Shown in pieces: positions 1 to 9,277 of a stretch of 64,000 nucleotides of DNA. Within the stretch, counting starts at the first letter, position 1. Every line of letters starts with the position of its first letter. Source of the DNA: Streptomyces sp. RPA4-2 (GTDB lineage Bacteria; Actinomycetota; Actinomycetes; Streptomycetales; Streptomycetaceae); NCBI RefSeq assembly GCF_012273515.2, contig NZ_CP050975.2, positions 9,548,001 to 9,612,000 of the forward strand, given 5' to 3'. The position numbers and the translations under genes were made by a program. Below the pieces are notes generated by a model. It was not told the origin of the DNA, searched no databases, and was given only the letters and a program-made list of their open reading frames with translations.

Positions 1-398
1 CCGCCTGCCTCGACAACACCCGCCCGGTTCACACCCTCGCCCAGCTCACCCGGTTGCGGAAGGAACTCGCCCGGGTGTCCCCGCACCTCGGCGGCGCCGT
101 GCGCTCCTACAAGACCATCGCCGGTTGCCTCGGCTGGCCCACCCCGGCCGAGCCCGTCAAGGCGGGGGCCCCGGTCCACGGCGCACCGCCCGCGCTGGTC
201 CTCCAGTCCACCCACCAGGCCCTCGCCCCGTACCGTGCGGGCGCGGCCATGGCCGCCCAACTGCCCGGCAGCGTCGTACTCGGCCGCGAAGGCGACGACT
301 ACAGCATGTTCCTGGTCTCCGAGTGCGTCCAGAAGGCCACCAACCGCTACCTGACCACCCGCGCGCTGCCGGCCCCAGGCACCACCTGCACCGACTGA
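1..398 (+). CDS. alpha/beta hydrolase, TAP-like C-terminal domain (5' end outside window)
   Basis: The reading frame is open from the window edge (first full codon at 3) to a TGA at 396-398, so this is the last ~131 residues of a longer protein. The sequence PALVLQST followed by a conserved-spacing C-terminus ending GTTCTD matches the TAP-like C-terminal domain of secreted tripeptidyl-aminopeptidase/SlpD-type serine hydrolases of Streptomyces. In that family the catalytic His lies in a short motif resembling AGDHG. Here the equivalent place reads GREGDDYSMF, with no His visible, so the enzyme may be inactive or diverged. The missing upstream part would carry the signal peptide and nucleophile Ser. 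Family call moderately sure; substrate unknown. Confidence 0.7.
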   Translation, partial: ACLDNTRPVHTLAQLTRLRKELARVSPHLGGAVRSYKTIAGCLGWPTPAEPVKAGAPVHGAPPALVLQSTHQALAPYRAGAAMAAQLPGSVVLGREGDDYSMFLVSECVQKATNRYLTTRALPAPGTTCTD

Positions 399-417
399 GG
401 AGCCTCGTCCCACCGAA

Positions 418-449
418 GGTGACCGCCGGCCGCGCGCCCGGCGGTCACC
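418..449 (+). terminator. strong hairpin terminator
   Basis: A 12-bp perfect stem (418-429 with 438-449) and an 8-nt loop lie 20 bp after the hydrolase stop. No U-tract follows, which is usual in high-GC actinobacteria. Confidence 0.75.
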
Positions 450-461
450 CCGGCCCTCCGA

Positions 462-495
462 GCCCTCTGAGCGGCGACCTCGCCGCTCAGAGGGC
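462..495. terminator. second hairpin, probably bidirectional terminator
   Basis: A 15-bp perfect stem (462-476 with 481-495) with loop ACCT sits between the convergent hydrolase and the minus-strand gene ending at 581. Together with 418-449 it forms a double terminator. Confidence 0.75.
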
Positions 496-580
496 GGAGT
501 GCGTGAACAACCGCCCGCGCCGGATCACCTCGCGACCGGCGAGGCCGCGCGGGAAGGCAGGCGTCGAGAGAAGGCTCGTG

Positions 581-1300
581 TCAGCTGAAGTGGACGTCGC
601 TGAGGTCGATGGAGACCATGACCTGTTCCAGGAGGGGGCGACCGTCGGTGTCGCGGCGGTAGGCCCGGCGTCTGGTGGGCAGCACGATGCCGTCCGCTTC
701 CGCGAGGTCGTAGACGTACTGGGCGGCGGCGAATCCGCCGGCCACGTCGACGTGGTAGTCGTGGCGCCGCAGGAGCCGGTCGGGACCGAAATAGAAGTCC
801 TGGTGGGTGCTGTGGCTCGCGATCCGGGGCGGGAAGGTGGCGCGCAGCCCTGGCCAGACCTCGTCCCCCTCCCGCCACGGCTCGATGTCGGTGACCGTGA
901 AGCCGGGCATGGCGAGCAGGAAGGGCGTGGTGAGGTAGGTCCACAACGCGTAGCCGTTGAAGTAGGCGCGGTCCAGCGGGTCCCAGGGTGTCTCGAGTGT
1001 GTGTCCGGCGAAAGACGCCCGAGGGTCCACGCGTTCGGCGACCACGTGCCCGTCGAGCTTCTCGATGCTCACTCGCCCGGCCGTGAAACCGGTCTTCTGG
1101 TCGTGCGCGCCGAAGGGCTGTACCGAGGCGTACTCCTCGTGCAGCCTGACGGTCATCGTGCGGGGCGTCACATCCTGCGGCAGGCCCTTGATGGCGAACA
1201 GGTCGCCACCACTGACAAGGGTGGCTCGCGCCTGCGTCAGTTCCTGCCAGCGTCCGGTCCCGCCATGGGCCTCGACGACTTCGGTGAGCAGTTCATTCAC
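581..1300 (-). CDS. conserved hypothetical protein (239 aa)
   Basis: The start chosen is GTG at 1300, giving an N-terminus like other actinobacterial members (VNELLTEVVEAHGG...); the frame stays open upstream but that extension is low-complexity. Recognisable conserved stretches are SFAGHTLETPWDPL, AYFNGYALWTYLTTPF, RRHDYHVDV and a C-terminal VSIDLSDV. These recur in a widespread family of uncharacterised soluble proteins that appear to have a LolA-like beta-rich fold. No signal peptide or catalytic motif is seen. No function is assigned. Confidence 0.75.
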   Translation of the reverse strand: MNELLTEVVEAHGGTGRWQELTQARATLVSGGDLFAIKGLPQDVTPRTMTVRLHEEYASVQPFGAHDQKTGFTAGRVSIEKLDGHVVAERVDPRASFAGHTLETPWDPLDRAYFNGYALWTYLTTPFLLAMPGFTVTDIEPWREGDEVWPGLRATFPPRIASHSTHQDFYFGPDRLLRRHDYHVDVAGGFAAAQYVYDLAEADGIVLPTRRRAYRRDTDGRPLLEQVMVSIDLSDVHFS

Positions 1301-1616
1301 GTGGGTTTTCCTACCGTACTTTCCGTCCGTCCGTACGGCAGGTGGGCCGGCGATTCGGCCGGATGGGCCGGCGCCGGGCCCTGCGTCACCCGGCTGCCCG
1401 TGCCGACGTTCGGATCCGGCGTGCACGAGGACGGCACGGATGCAGCTGTTGCCCGGCTTCCCGTCGCCGGACCGCGGCGATCCCGCGTGCCCGGCCGCTG
1501 GTCATCCCGCCGGCCGTTGTGGAACCTCTGCGCGCATGCCCGCATCTAGTTGTCCGGCGAGGCAGGAGCGGTGGCCACTCGGTCCCGCGGGAGCGGCGTC
1601 GCCCGGGGGAGATCTC

Positions 1617-2150
1617 ATGTCACGGCGGACAGCGGCGGTCTGCACGGCCGGTCTGATGCTGCTGCTGGGTGCCACCGCGTGCGGCAAGGGCGACAGCGCC
1701 TCGGGAACCCGGATCGCAGCGTGCCGGACGCCCCAGCTGAGCTGGAAGATGACCCTTCTCCCGGGCAAGCCGCACAACACGCCGACGGCGACGCTCAGCG
1801 CCGCGCACAAGGGATCGAAGCCCTGCGCCTTCGACGGCTACCCGGAGCTGAGTGTGTACATCGGCAAGGGGCCGTCGGCCGACTCCAGGCCGAAGAAGCC
1901 CACGCCCGTCCATCTGGTGCTGAAGCCGGGCCACAGCATCGCGATCCCGGTCTTCTACGACGCGGTCGGCTCTCCGTCCGGGTCCTGTGAGGTCATGGCC
2001 GATTACGACCCACGTGTCGACGTACGGCCCCCGCACCCCACGACGCACGACTACGGCTCCCGTGTGCAACTGACCGATGCGAAGGGGCACCACCGGCGGG
2101 CCCAGGTGTGTGACCTCGACATGCTGCTGGGCGCCCCCGAACTAAACTGA
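1617..2150 (+). CDS. DUF4232-type lipoprotein (177 aa)
   Basis: The start ATG at 1617 follows a good ribosome-binding site (GGGGGAGA, 5-7 nt upstream). Residues 1-25 are a lipoprotein signal peptide (RR, hydrophobic LMLLLGATA, then Cys), so the mature protein should be anchored outside the membrane. The rest is a single beta-rich domain with conserved CRTPQLSW, a buried Cys pair (PCAFDGYPEL, GSCEVMADYD) and a late CDLDML. That layout is typical of DUF4232 proteins, which are common in Streptomyces and have no known activity. Confidence 0.82.
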   Translation: MSRRTAAVCTAGLMLLLGATACGKGDSASGTRIAACRTPQLSWKMTLLPGKPHNTPTATLSAAHKGSKPCAFDGYPELSVYIGKGPSADSRPKKPTPVHLVLKPGHSIAIPVFYDAVGSPSGSCEVMADYDPRVDVRPPHPTTHDYGSRVQLTDAKGHHRRAQVCDLDMLLGAPELN

Positions 2151-2416
2151 CGCAAATCTGTATGAATAGTGAGCATTCGCGTGCCCGCCATGCGATCATG
2201 ACGGCTGCGACCGCTGACCACGGTCGATCGAAAGCCGCCGTACGGCGGCACGGGGGAACGCAACGGGGGTTGCTGTCGCGCGCGGTATGTGCGGAGCAGG
2301 TCGTCGGCGGAGGATCACGCGTCGGACTCCGCAGCGGTGTCCCGCCCGCTGTCCCACGGCAGGCGCCTGCCCGTCGGGTCCTGGTGCCGTCCGGCCTGCC
2401 TCTTGGAGAATCCTGA
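2151..2416. other. intergenic region upstream of the secreted protease
   Basis: No convincing gene. The stretch is more AT-rich near 2151-2175 (AATCTGTATGAATAGTGAGC), a plausible promoter zone for the protease gene. A ribosome-binding-like TTGGAGAA lies about 8 nt before the ATG at 2417. Confidence 0.4.
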
Positions 2417-4451
2417 ATGCAGAGAACCGAATCGCCCGGCAGACGAATACGGCTCGGGGCCGTCGCGGTACTGAGCGCCGTGGCGTTGCTGGGCACCGCC
2501 GCCGTGGCCCAGGTAAGCACCGCGCCCCCGTCCCCGTCACCCCTACGCCGACCCTTCCAGGACCTCGCGGAGCGCTGCCCCCGCGCCGAAGCCGCCGACC
2601 GGCCGGACTTCCACGGGCCCGTCCGGCCCGACTTCCGCGGACCCGACGGGCCTGACCTCCGCCGACCCGACGGGCCCGACTCCCACGGATCCGACCGGTC
2701 CGACTCCCGCGGACCCGACCGGCCCGTCCGCCGAACCCTCGGCTTCGGACGCGGCGGTGCCGGCCGCCGATGGCGACTGGACGGCCGAGGCCGCCATCCG
2801 CTTCTGGACCCCCGAGCGCATGGACTCGGCCACCGACCCCTCGGGCCGTACCGCCCCGCCGGAGGGATCGACCGCGGCGGCCCGGCGACCCTCCGCCGAC
2901 GGCGTCACCGCCCAGCACTTCAAGGGCATCAAGTCCGTCGGCACGATCTTCAGCGAGGACAAGGGGCTGAAGGGACACCGCTGCACGGCCAGCGTGGTAC
3001 GCAGCGGGGGACACAACCTGATCCTCACCGCGGGGCACTGCGCCGGCTCGCATTCCATGTTCGTACCCAGGTACGACCACACCAGGACTGCGGCCGCGCA
3101 GCCCTATGGGGTCTGGGCGGTCGACAAGTGGTTCCGCGACAAGAGGGCCACCTGGGACAAGGCCAAGACCTCCGACCTGGACTACGCCTTCGCGAGCCTC
3201 AAGCCGAACGGCCGTAAGAACGTCCAGGACGTCGTGGGCGCCAACACCCTGGCCCGCACACCCGGTTACGCCAACAAGGTGACCGTCATCGGCTACCCCA
3301 AGATCGCCCACAACCCGACGGACCAGGCGGTCCGCTGCCCCGACATCTACACGACCGCGCTGTCGGGCTACTACCAGATGCAGATCTACTGCGCCGGGAT
3401 GTGGGGCGGAGTCTCCGGCGGCCCCTTCTTCTCCGAGCTGGACCCTTCCGGGGACACCGGCACGATCATCGGCAACGTGGGCGGGTTCCTTCAGGGCGGC
3501 CCCGATGTGAGCGGGTCGGATCCGCGATACAACGAGATCACCTACAGCCCGCTGCACGGTGAGCGTTTCCTCCGCCTCTACGCCGATGCCCAACAGGGGC
3601 GCAACCCCGACTATGGCCCCTACGAACAGCCGTCGCTGCCCTACACCATGGGCTCCGGCGCGATCTGGAAACACGCCGGCCCGATGGCCTCCGGCGACTT
3701 CGACGGCAAGGGCCACAGTGACATGGTCGTGGCGTGGACCGACGGCGAGGTCACGCTCTACAACAGCGACGGACGCGGCCACTTCACAGGCGAGCGGCAG
3801 CTACTGCCCAAGAACCCCACCTGGCAGAACGCCAGGACCATCACCGCGGGCGACTTCACCGGGTCGAACCGTTTCGACCTGATGGTCCGCTGGGTGGACG
3901 GTGAGGTCACGCTCTACGGAGACGTCGGCACCAAGGGCCTCGACCGGGCCGGCACCCAGATGATCAAGCCCAACGACCTGTGGAAGAACGCGACGCAGAT
4001 CGCGGCGGGCCGCTTCAACGCCTCCCAGTACGTCACCGATCTGATCGTCCGCTGGGCCGACGGCGAAGTGACTCTCTACACCAATGTCAGCGCGGGCACC
4101 TTCGGCCAGGAGCACAGGCTCAAGGACAGGAACGACACGTGGAAGAACGCCACCCTTCTCACCAGCGGTGAGTTCTCCGGCAACCAGAAGTGGGACCTCA
4201 TGGTGCGCTGGACCGACGGCGAACTCGACAACTACGTCGGCACGACCGCGTCGGGCCTCGGTACCGAACAGCGCATCCTGAACCCCAACGGACTCTGGAC
4301 GCACGACACGGTCATGACGACCGGCGACTTCACGGGGAACCACCGGACCGACGACCTCGTCATCCGCTGGTCCGACGGCGAGACCACCCTGTACATGGAC
4401 ACGGGCGCCGCCCGACTCGGCAGCGAGGAGACCCTGGTTCACGCCGGCTGA
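2417..4451 (+). CDS. secreted trypsin-like serine protease with C-terminal FG-GAP/VCBS-type repeats; apparent frameshift behind the signal peptide
   Basis: A signal peptide starts at ATG 2417 (MQRTESPGRRIRLG then AVAVLSAVALLGTAAVAQ). It lies in a different frame from the rest, which is open from 2517 and has its first possible start codon at 2757. The two frames must join between about 2517 and 2600, inside a Pro/Thr/Ser-rich, GC-rich linker (DPTGPTPADPTG repeats). The protease domain shows the triad: His in LTAGHC, Asp in LDYAF, Ser in GVSGGPFF. It is followed by five ~55-residue repeats with WTDGEVTLY-like cores (about 3650-4440), as in FG-GAP/VCBS propellers. A secreted enzyme is expected. 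The shift is either a sequencing error, a real inactivating indel, or the annotated start is 2757 without secretion signal. Confidence 0.8.
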
Positions 4452-4697
4452 GCCCCAGGGACCGCGCTCCACCCCCGATGTCCTCGGCACGGGACCGCGC
4501 CGGGGGGCAGCACATCGATCCTGAACTCCCGGACGGCGCCGGGAACATCCGCGAGTGCGGTGTGGTTGGACCAAGCGTGGTGGTGAAGGGGACAGTGTCC
4601 CCGGGCCTCACCCCCAGCCCATGAGGACGATCGTTCGGCTGAAGCCTCATGGAGCCTTTCGCCGCGTAGGCGACCGCCCTTCACGACCACGCACGTC

Positions 4698-4735
4698 GAC
4701 AGCCCCGGCAGGGATCCGTCCCGGCCGGGGCTGTC
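4698..4735. terminator. hairpin terminator between convergent genes
   Basis: A 12-bp perfect stem (4698-4709 with 4724-4735) with a 14-nt loop lies between the protease stop (4451) and the convergent MarR gene stop (4757). Confidence 0.8.
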
Positions 4736-4756
4736 CGCATGTCGTCGCCGACATCT

Positions 4757-5212
4757 TCAGGAGCCGGCGATATCGCTGAGCAGTGCCGCGGCGCGGGCGA
4801 TGACCGCGCGGTCATCGGCGCTGAGCGCGCGTAGCTGTTCGTCGAGCCAGGCGTTGCGCTGTGCCCGGGTGGCGCCGGCGAGTTCGTCGCCTTCCGCGGT
4901 GGCGCGGAAGAGCACTTTGCGGCGGTCGCCCGGGTCGCTGGTGCGTACGGCGTAGCCGGCTGAGGTGAGGCGGTTCACGGTCTGGCTCATGGAGGCGGGG
5001 GAGACCCGGTCGTGCGCGCTGAGTTCGGTGAGGGTCTGCGGTCCGTGCTTGTGGAGACGGGTGAGCACCTCGAGTGCCACATCTCCGAGGCCGCCTTCGG
5101 GACGCTCGCTGCGGAAGCGGCGGTAGAGACGGCCGACGGCGGAGCGCACCTGCCCGCCCAGGTCGGCCTCCTCGACCCCGGCGGACCGCCCTTCGGTTGC
5201 ATGCTTCTCCAT
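4757..5212 (-). CDS. MarR-family transcriptional regulator (151 aa)
   Basis: The length and layout fit MarR proteins: N-terminal dimerisation helix, winged helix with TLTELSAHDRVSPASMSQTV (recognition region) and VNRLTSAGYAVRTSDPGDRR (the wing with the family's DxRDRR-like signature), then a C-terminal dimerisation helix. It is transcribed away from the PEBP-family gene at 5455, and a TTAG-N5-CTAA inverted repeat sits just upstream of its start. It probably represses itself and the neighbour. Ligand unknown. Confidence 0.88.
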   Translation of the reverse strand: MEKHATEGRSAGVEEADLGGQVRSAVGRLYRRFRSERPEGGLGDVALEVLTRLHKHGPQTLTELSAHDRVSPASMSQTVNRLTSAGYAVRTSDPGDRRKVLFRATAEGDELAGATRAQRNAWLDEQLRALSADDRAVIARAAALLSDIAGS

Positions 5213-5218
5213 AGCTCA

Positions 5219-5231
5219 TTAGTATACCTAA
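5219..5231. promoter_or_regulatory. candidate MarR operator (TTAG-N5-CTAA)
   Basis: An AT-rich inverted repeat, TTAGTATACCTAA, lies 7 bp upstream of the MarR start codon in an otherwise GC-rich intergenic region shared with the divergent PEBP gene. Position and symmetry suggest autoregulation. Confidence 0.5.
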
Positions 5232-5454
5232 AGAGATCTTTCTTGTGCCTAACCAGTGAGCGCGACTTCCGCGCCCACTTCACAGTGCCCGTGTCACGAG
5301 GCGCGTGGAGAGCCGGAGAGGCGATGCGCAGCCAGTCAGGCAGGTCACCGCGGACGGTGCGGCCCCGCTCCTCGGGGGCCGACCGCGCCGCCCGCCGACG
5401 ACCGTGGCCCAGGCTCACCGGTAGCCGGTTTCAGAGTGAGGAAGCGTCGAAGCC

Positions 5455-6021
5455 ATGCCCGCAAACCCCCTCGGCGTCGCGTTGCGCAACCGGCGCGCCG
5501 GCCACCACACCCTCGTCTGGGCCCGCCCCGACCTGCAGGCCCCAGAGAACTTCACCCTGACCAGTCCCGCCTTCGACCACGGCGCACCCATACCGGAAAA
5601 GCACCGCGGCAGACTGTTCAGCGCGAACATCTCACCGGCCCTCGACTGGACGCCCCCGCCGGCCGGCACCGTTGAGCTCGTGCTCATCGTGCAGGACCCC
5701 GACGTCCCTGTCGGCAAACCGGCCATCCATGCGCTCACGCTGGGCATCGACCCCGCGCTGAACGGCATCCCGGAGAACGCCCTCGTCAACCCCAGCCCGA
5801 TTCCCGGGATCCGGCACGGGAAGGGCGCGCTCGGCCGTCGTGGCTGGGCCGGACCGATGCCGATCCGATCACACGGACCCCATTCCTACGTCTTCCAGCT
5901 CTTCGCCCTCGACAAGGCCCCCAGGCTGCCCGCCGGCTTCACCCTCGACGGCGTGACCGCCGCCATCGCAGGCCATGCCACCGGCCGCGCCCGGCTGGAC
6001 GGAACATACGAAATCCGATGA
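5455..6021 (+). CDS. YbhB/YbcL-type phosphatidylethanolamine-binding (PEBP) family protein (188 aa)
   Basis: The PEBP core is clear: FTLTSPAFDHGAPIP near residue 35, then SPALDWTPPPAGT, LVLIVQDPDVP (the conserved DPD of the anion pocket), the GxxGWxGPxP segment at GRRGWAGPMP, and HSYVFQLFALD. There is no signal peptide. Bacterial members bind small anionic or phospholipid head groups, and no firm role is known. The divergent MarR gene suggests ligand-controlled expression. Confidence 0.87.
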   Translation: MPANPLGVALRNRRAGHHTLVWARPDLQAPENFTLTSPAFDHGAPIPEKHRGRLFSANISPALDWTPPPAGTVELVLIVQDPDVPVGKPAIHALTLGIDPALNGIPENALVNPSPIPGIRHGKGALGRRGWAGPMPIRSHGPHSYVFQLFALDKAPRLPAGFTLDGVTAAIAGHATGRARLDGTYEIR

Positions 6022-6282
6022 CACCGCCACGGCGCCGCAGTTGGCGGTGTCGGGCTCTGTGCGCGGGGACAGAGTGAGGTCTCCGGACAGGTGTGCCACT
6101 TGAGGTGACCTGCCGGCGGGAGTCGCGTCGTCCTCGCGGTCGAGCACAGTAGCTGGGGAGCCCCCTCACGTTCGCTCGCTGGTGAGGTGACGACCGGCCA
6201 GCGACCGCGACCCGATCCCGCCGCCGACCGCCCTGCCGCCGACCGAACGTCTTCCACGCATGTGAGTCGCTGGGTCTCCGTG

Positions 6283-6828
6283 TCACGCCGGCGTTCGCGG
6301 GGCGTCGCCGACGACCTTCGCCAACTCGTCGGCGGACTCGGGAGTCAGACGGTAGAACCCCTGGAGACTGGCCGAGCGTTCGAGACGGCCGTCCACCACG
6401 TGTTTCAGACCGCGGGTCAGGCCGCGGCGGTTACGCCAGGCAAGCCCCGCCAGAAGATCGCCGGGGAGCGGGGTGTCGAAGCGTACGGGCGTCGCGTCCA
6501 CGTGGACCGCCGCGGCGCCGCAGCCGCCGGCGCCCAGCATCGACCAGTCGCCGTGCCCGGGAAACGCCGGGTCCTGCCTCGTCTCGGGGGCGTTGCCGCA
6601 GCAGTCGCGCCGCTCCATGTCGATCACCCGCATCCGGCTCACCACGAACACGATGCATCGGTTGACGTGCAGCGCGTACACCTCGTCCCCCACACGGGCA
6701 CCCGACCAGGAGGGCAGCGAGGAATGGATGCCGCCGAAGGCGACTGGCGGACGCTCACCCACGCGGCCTCCCTTGCGCAGGGCACGGCAGGTGTCATGGG
6801 TCCACAGGACGGTAAAGGCATCGGACAT
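6283..6828 (-). CDS. hypothetical protein (181 aa)
   Basis: A soluble protein with mixed alpha/beta composition. It contains a Cys-rich stretch (RRDCCGN) and AVHVDATPVRFDTPLPGDLL, then a helical tail. The start ATG at 6828 gives MSDAFTVLWTHDTCRALRKGG. GC-rich third positions support coding. I do not recognise the family; no signal peptide or catalytic motif seen. Confidence 0.6.
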   Translation of the reverse strand: MSDAFTVLWTHDTCRALRKGGRVGERPPVAFGGIHSSLPSWSGARVGDEVYALHVNRCIVFVVSRMRVIDMERRDCCGNAPETRQDPAFPGHGDWSMLGAGGCGAAAVHVDATPVRFDTPLPGDLLAGLAWRNRRGLTRGLKHVVDGRLERSASLQGFYRLTPESADELAKVVGDAPRTPA

Positions 6829-6973
6829 GCCGTGATCCTATGAACGAGCACTGACAACGCTCAGCGGGACAACACTCGTTGGGCCTGTTGTGCGGGACAG
6901 CCGCGTCGAGGCGCGGGGCTGGCACATCAGGCGGTGGTGAGTGGCCTCACCTGGGCGTATACGATCCACGGCC

Positions 6974-7378
6974 ATGAAGCGTTCGATGATCGCGCCGGCC
7001 TGCGCGGGAGCAGTCACCCTCGCCCTGGGCGGGTATGTCGTCGGGGCGACGCGACACGGCGGCGGGCCCGAGCGGTCCGCGACGTGCGAACAGGCGAACC
7101 ACGAGTTCACGACGCGGGCCGGCCAGTACCGGAAGCATCAGCAACTGGTGTCCTTCGATGACGACGACGTCGACGTGCAGTCGGACTTGGATGCCACGCA
7201 GGTGAAGATCCTCAGTGTGATCGTGGTGCGGAATCCGACCTGCTTCGATGCCGGGACTCGTGCGGAAGCCGCGATTTTGCGGCAGCACCCGACTGAGGAG
7301 GAGGTCGATGTGGCCGCGCGTGATCTCACCGCCACCGCTGCCCGCTCCGAGAACTGCTTCCTTGCGGATGAGCGATAG
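6974..7378 (+). CDS. small exported or membrane-anchored hypothetical protein (134 aa)
   Basis: The start chosen is ATG 6974 (MKRSMIAPACAGAVTLALGGYVVGA), because it gives a clean N-terminal hydrophobic segment. The outer part is rich in acidic residues and has three Cys (ATCEQANHEF, NPTCFDAGTR, ENCFLADER). The stop overlaps the start of the next gene, indicating translational coupling. Function unknown. Confidence 0.7.
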   Translation: MKRSMIAPACAGAVTLALGGYVVGATRHGGGPERSATCEQANHEFTTRAGQYRKHQQLVSFDDDDVDVQSDLDATQVKILSVIVVRNPTCFDAGTRAEAAILRQHPTEEEVDVAARDLTATAARSENCFLADER

Positions 7379-7679
7379 GGGTGTGTCCTGCGGTGCGGCC
7401 GACGGACAAGGAAAAGGAGTTGGGCACAAGCCGCGCAAGGGCTGGCGCGAGGTGTCGCTGGCGCCCGTTGCCTTCATGCTCCTGGGCAACGCGGTCCTGA
7501 AGTTCGTGTTCGCCGTGTTCTCCTTGAGCTTCGGGTTCTCCGCCGGGAAGCTGGCGGACGCTCTGATCCACCTGGTCGGGGGCCTGCTGACCTCCTGCGC
7601 GGTGCTCTGGATCTTCACCCGCCTCAGATCGAGGAAGAAGAGGTCGAGTGCGGAGAACCAGCGTCTGGGGCAGCGTTGA
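7368..7679 (+). CDS. small membrane protein, hypothetical (103 aa)
   Basis: ATG 7368 lies inside the last codons of the previous gene (overlap of 11 nt), so the two are probably co-translated. Two hydrophobic segments are visible: VAFMLLGNAVLKFVFAVFSL around residues 34-53 and a second around 66-86 ending AVLWIF. They are followed by a basic tail (RLRSRKKR) expected in the cytoplasm. Function unknown. Confidence 0.65.
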   Translation: MSDRGVSCGAADGQGKGVGHKPRKGWREVSLAPVAFMLLGNAVLKFVFAVFSLSFGFSAGKLADALIHLVGGLLTSCAVLWIFTRLRSRKKRSSAENQRLGQR

Positions 7680-7821
7680 GGCGATGCCCGTAGGGTTCGG
7701 CCTGGCGAGCGGATGTGAAGGACGGCACGGGTCTCTCCGGTGACTCGCGCATATTGCGGTCCGTGTCATGAGAAAGGTCACATCCGCGAATCCGAGGGAC
7801 CCCTCAGGTTAGGATGGGTTC

Positions 7822-8526
7822 ATGAGCCACCCACATGTCCTGTCCGCGACCCGGGCGTCGGCCAAACCGCTGCGCCGTGACGCGCAGCGCAACAGGGATG
7901 CGATCGTGGCCGCCGCCCGCAAGGCCTTTGCCGAGCAGGGCGTGGATGCTTCCCTGGAAGGCGTCGCCCGCGATGCCGGCGTCGCGATCGGGACGGTCTA
8001 CCGGCACTTCCCCACCCGACTCGACCTGGTCGAAGAGCTGTTCACCGCGAAGTTCACGGACCTGTTCGGCGCCGCCGAAGAGGCCGCGGCCATGGATGAC
8101 GCCTGGGAGGGGTTCTGTCACTACCTGGAGAAGCTCTGTGAGCTGCAGGCCTGTGACCGCGCTTTCAATGACCTCGCCTCGGCCCGGCTGCCCGTCCACG
8201 CGCTCGGCAGGGGAATGTTCGAGCGTGCGCAAGAACTGGCTGGTCAAATCTTCCGCAACGCCCAGGAGCAGGGCGAGCTGCGCGACGATGTCACCCCGGA
8301 AGACATCATCTTCGTGATCTGGTCCCAGGCCGGGATCATCCGGGCCACCCGTGCCGTGGCCCCCACCGCCTGGCGCCGCCACCTTCACCTGATGCTCGAC
8401 GCCTTCCGTACCGAGGGCGCCCACGAGCTGCCCGAGCCCCCGCTGACCCGTCGGCAGGTCGACCAGACCCTCACCACTCTCGAGTGCCCTGAAGAGGAAT
8501 GCCGCGAGTGCCTCGAGGAGGCATGA
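7822..8526 (+). CDS. TetR-family transcriptional regulator (234 aa)
   Basis: The N-terminal TetR helix-turn-helix is intact: RDAIVAAARKAFAEQGVDAS, LEGVARDAGVAIGTVYRHFP, TRLDLVEELF. The C-terminal ligand domain matches the common SbtR/TetR_C type, with PEDIIFVIWSQAGIIRA. An unusual acidic, Cys-containing tail (LECPEEECRECLEEA) ends the protein. It is alone on its strand, so its target genes are not evident. Confidence 0.88.
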   Translation: MSHPHVLSATRASAKPLRRDAQRNRDAIVAAARKAFAEQGVDASLEGVARDAGVAIGTVYRHFPTRLDLVEELFTAKFTDLFGAAEEAAAMDDAWEGFCHYLEKLCELQACDRAFNDLASARLPVHALGRGMFERAQELAGQIFRNAQEQGELRDDVTPEDIIFVIWSQAGIIRATRAVAPTAWRRHLHLMLDAFRTEGAHELPEPPLTRRQVDQTLTTLECPEEECRECLEEA

Positions 8527-8530
8527 CCGT

Positions 8531-8552
8531 CCCGGCGGGCGAGGCCGCCGGG
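8531..8552. terminator. short hairpin terminator between convergent genes
   Basis: An 8-bp GC stem (CCCGGCGG / CCGCCGGG) with a 6-nt loop lies just after the TetR stop and before the convergent SsgA-like gene. Confidence 0.55.
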
Positions 8553-8613
8553 CGATAGGGCATACAGGCCGGTGTCGCGGTCGGCGACCGGAGCCCCACG
8601 CCCGAGGGGGCGT

Positions 8614-9036
8614 TCAGCTTCCCGCCAGCAACTCTGCCAGCTCGGCGTCCACGTCGAAGCGGCTGGACTCGGCCCCCTGTGGTACCACGGACCGCGTATC
8701 GCGTAGGAAGGATTCCACGCCCTGTGCGGGGAGTTTCAGCAGGGCCGATCCCGCAGGTGAACGGAGGGCGATGTACAGCGCGCCCCGTTCCGAGCCACCG
8801 GCCGGCCACATCCGCACGTCTCCGTGTCCAGTGTTCTCGCTCAGGGACTCGGTCAGCATGTCACGGCTGAGGAGCCACTCGACCGTCCTGCCCTCAGCAA
8901 GTGGGTGGAAGGCGGCGCGAACGGCATAGGGATCGTCCGCCTCGTACCGCAGTGCTACCCCCATCGGTACTGACAGGTCGTGGGACACGACAAACTCTAC
9001 GGGCAGCTCGTACACCACGGTTCTGATCGATCTCAC
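8614..9036 (-). CDS. SsgA-family sporulation/cell-division regulator (140 aa)
   Basis: The SsgA-like fold is recognisable end to end: LPVEFVVSHDLSVPMGVALR, YEADDPYAVRAAFHP, VEWLLSRDML, GDVRMWPA, LYIALRSPAGSALLKLP, VESFLRDTRSVVPQG. SsgA-like proteins are confined to morphologically complex actinobacteria and steer septum placement and peptidoglycan remodelling during sporulation. Which SALP paralogue this is cannot be told from the sequence alone. Confidence 0.92.
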   Translation of the reverse strand: MRSIRTVVYELPVEFVVSHDLSVPMGVALRYEADDPYAVRAAFHPLAEGRTVEWLLSRDMLTESLSENTGHGDVRMWPAGGSERGALYIALRSPAGSALLKLPAQGVESFLRDTRSVVPQGAESSRFDVDAELAELLAGS

Positions 9037-9277
9037 TGTTCCTCAACTCCCATAATCCCGCTCGTCCGGCTACTTCCGGTCGCCCGGCACGGCCGGAAGT
9101 ACTGGAAGTCGAAATCAGCGCACGCGCTTTCCGCGTGTGCGTCGTTCGGCCGGGAAGCGATCTCCTTGGCCGGGTCCGATGTCGGCCCGGCGCACGGTCA
9201 TCGGGCGGGGCCGGGACGCAACCGCCGGGCCACGTCCTCGTGACTCGTCTAGCCGCCCGCGAGGCCCCGCAGCCGCG
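9037..9277. other. intergenic, no gene seen
   Basis: About 240 bp between two minus-strand genes. It should hold the promoter of the SsgA-like gene. No clear motif. Confidence 0.3.

Noticed and set aside
125..1549. 474-aa plus-strand frame
   Set aside because: Runs antisense through the conserved 581-1300 gene and through two terminator hairpins; Arg/Gly-rich with no motif.
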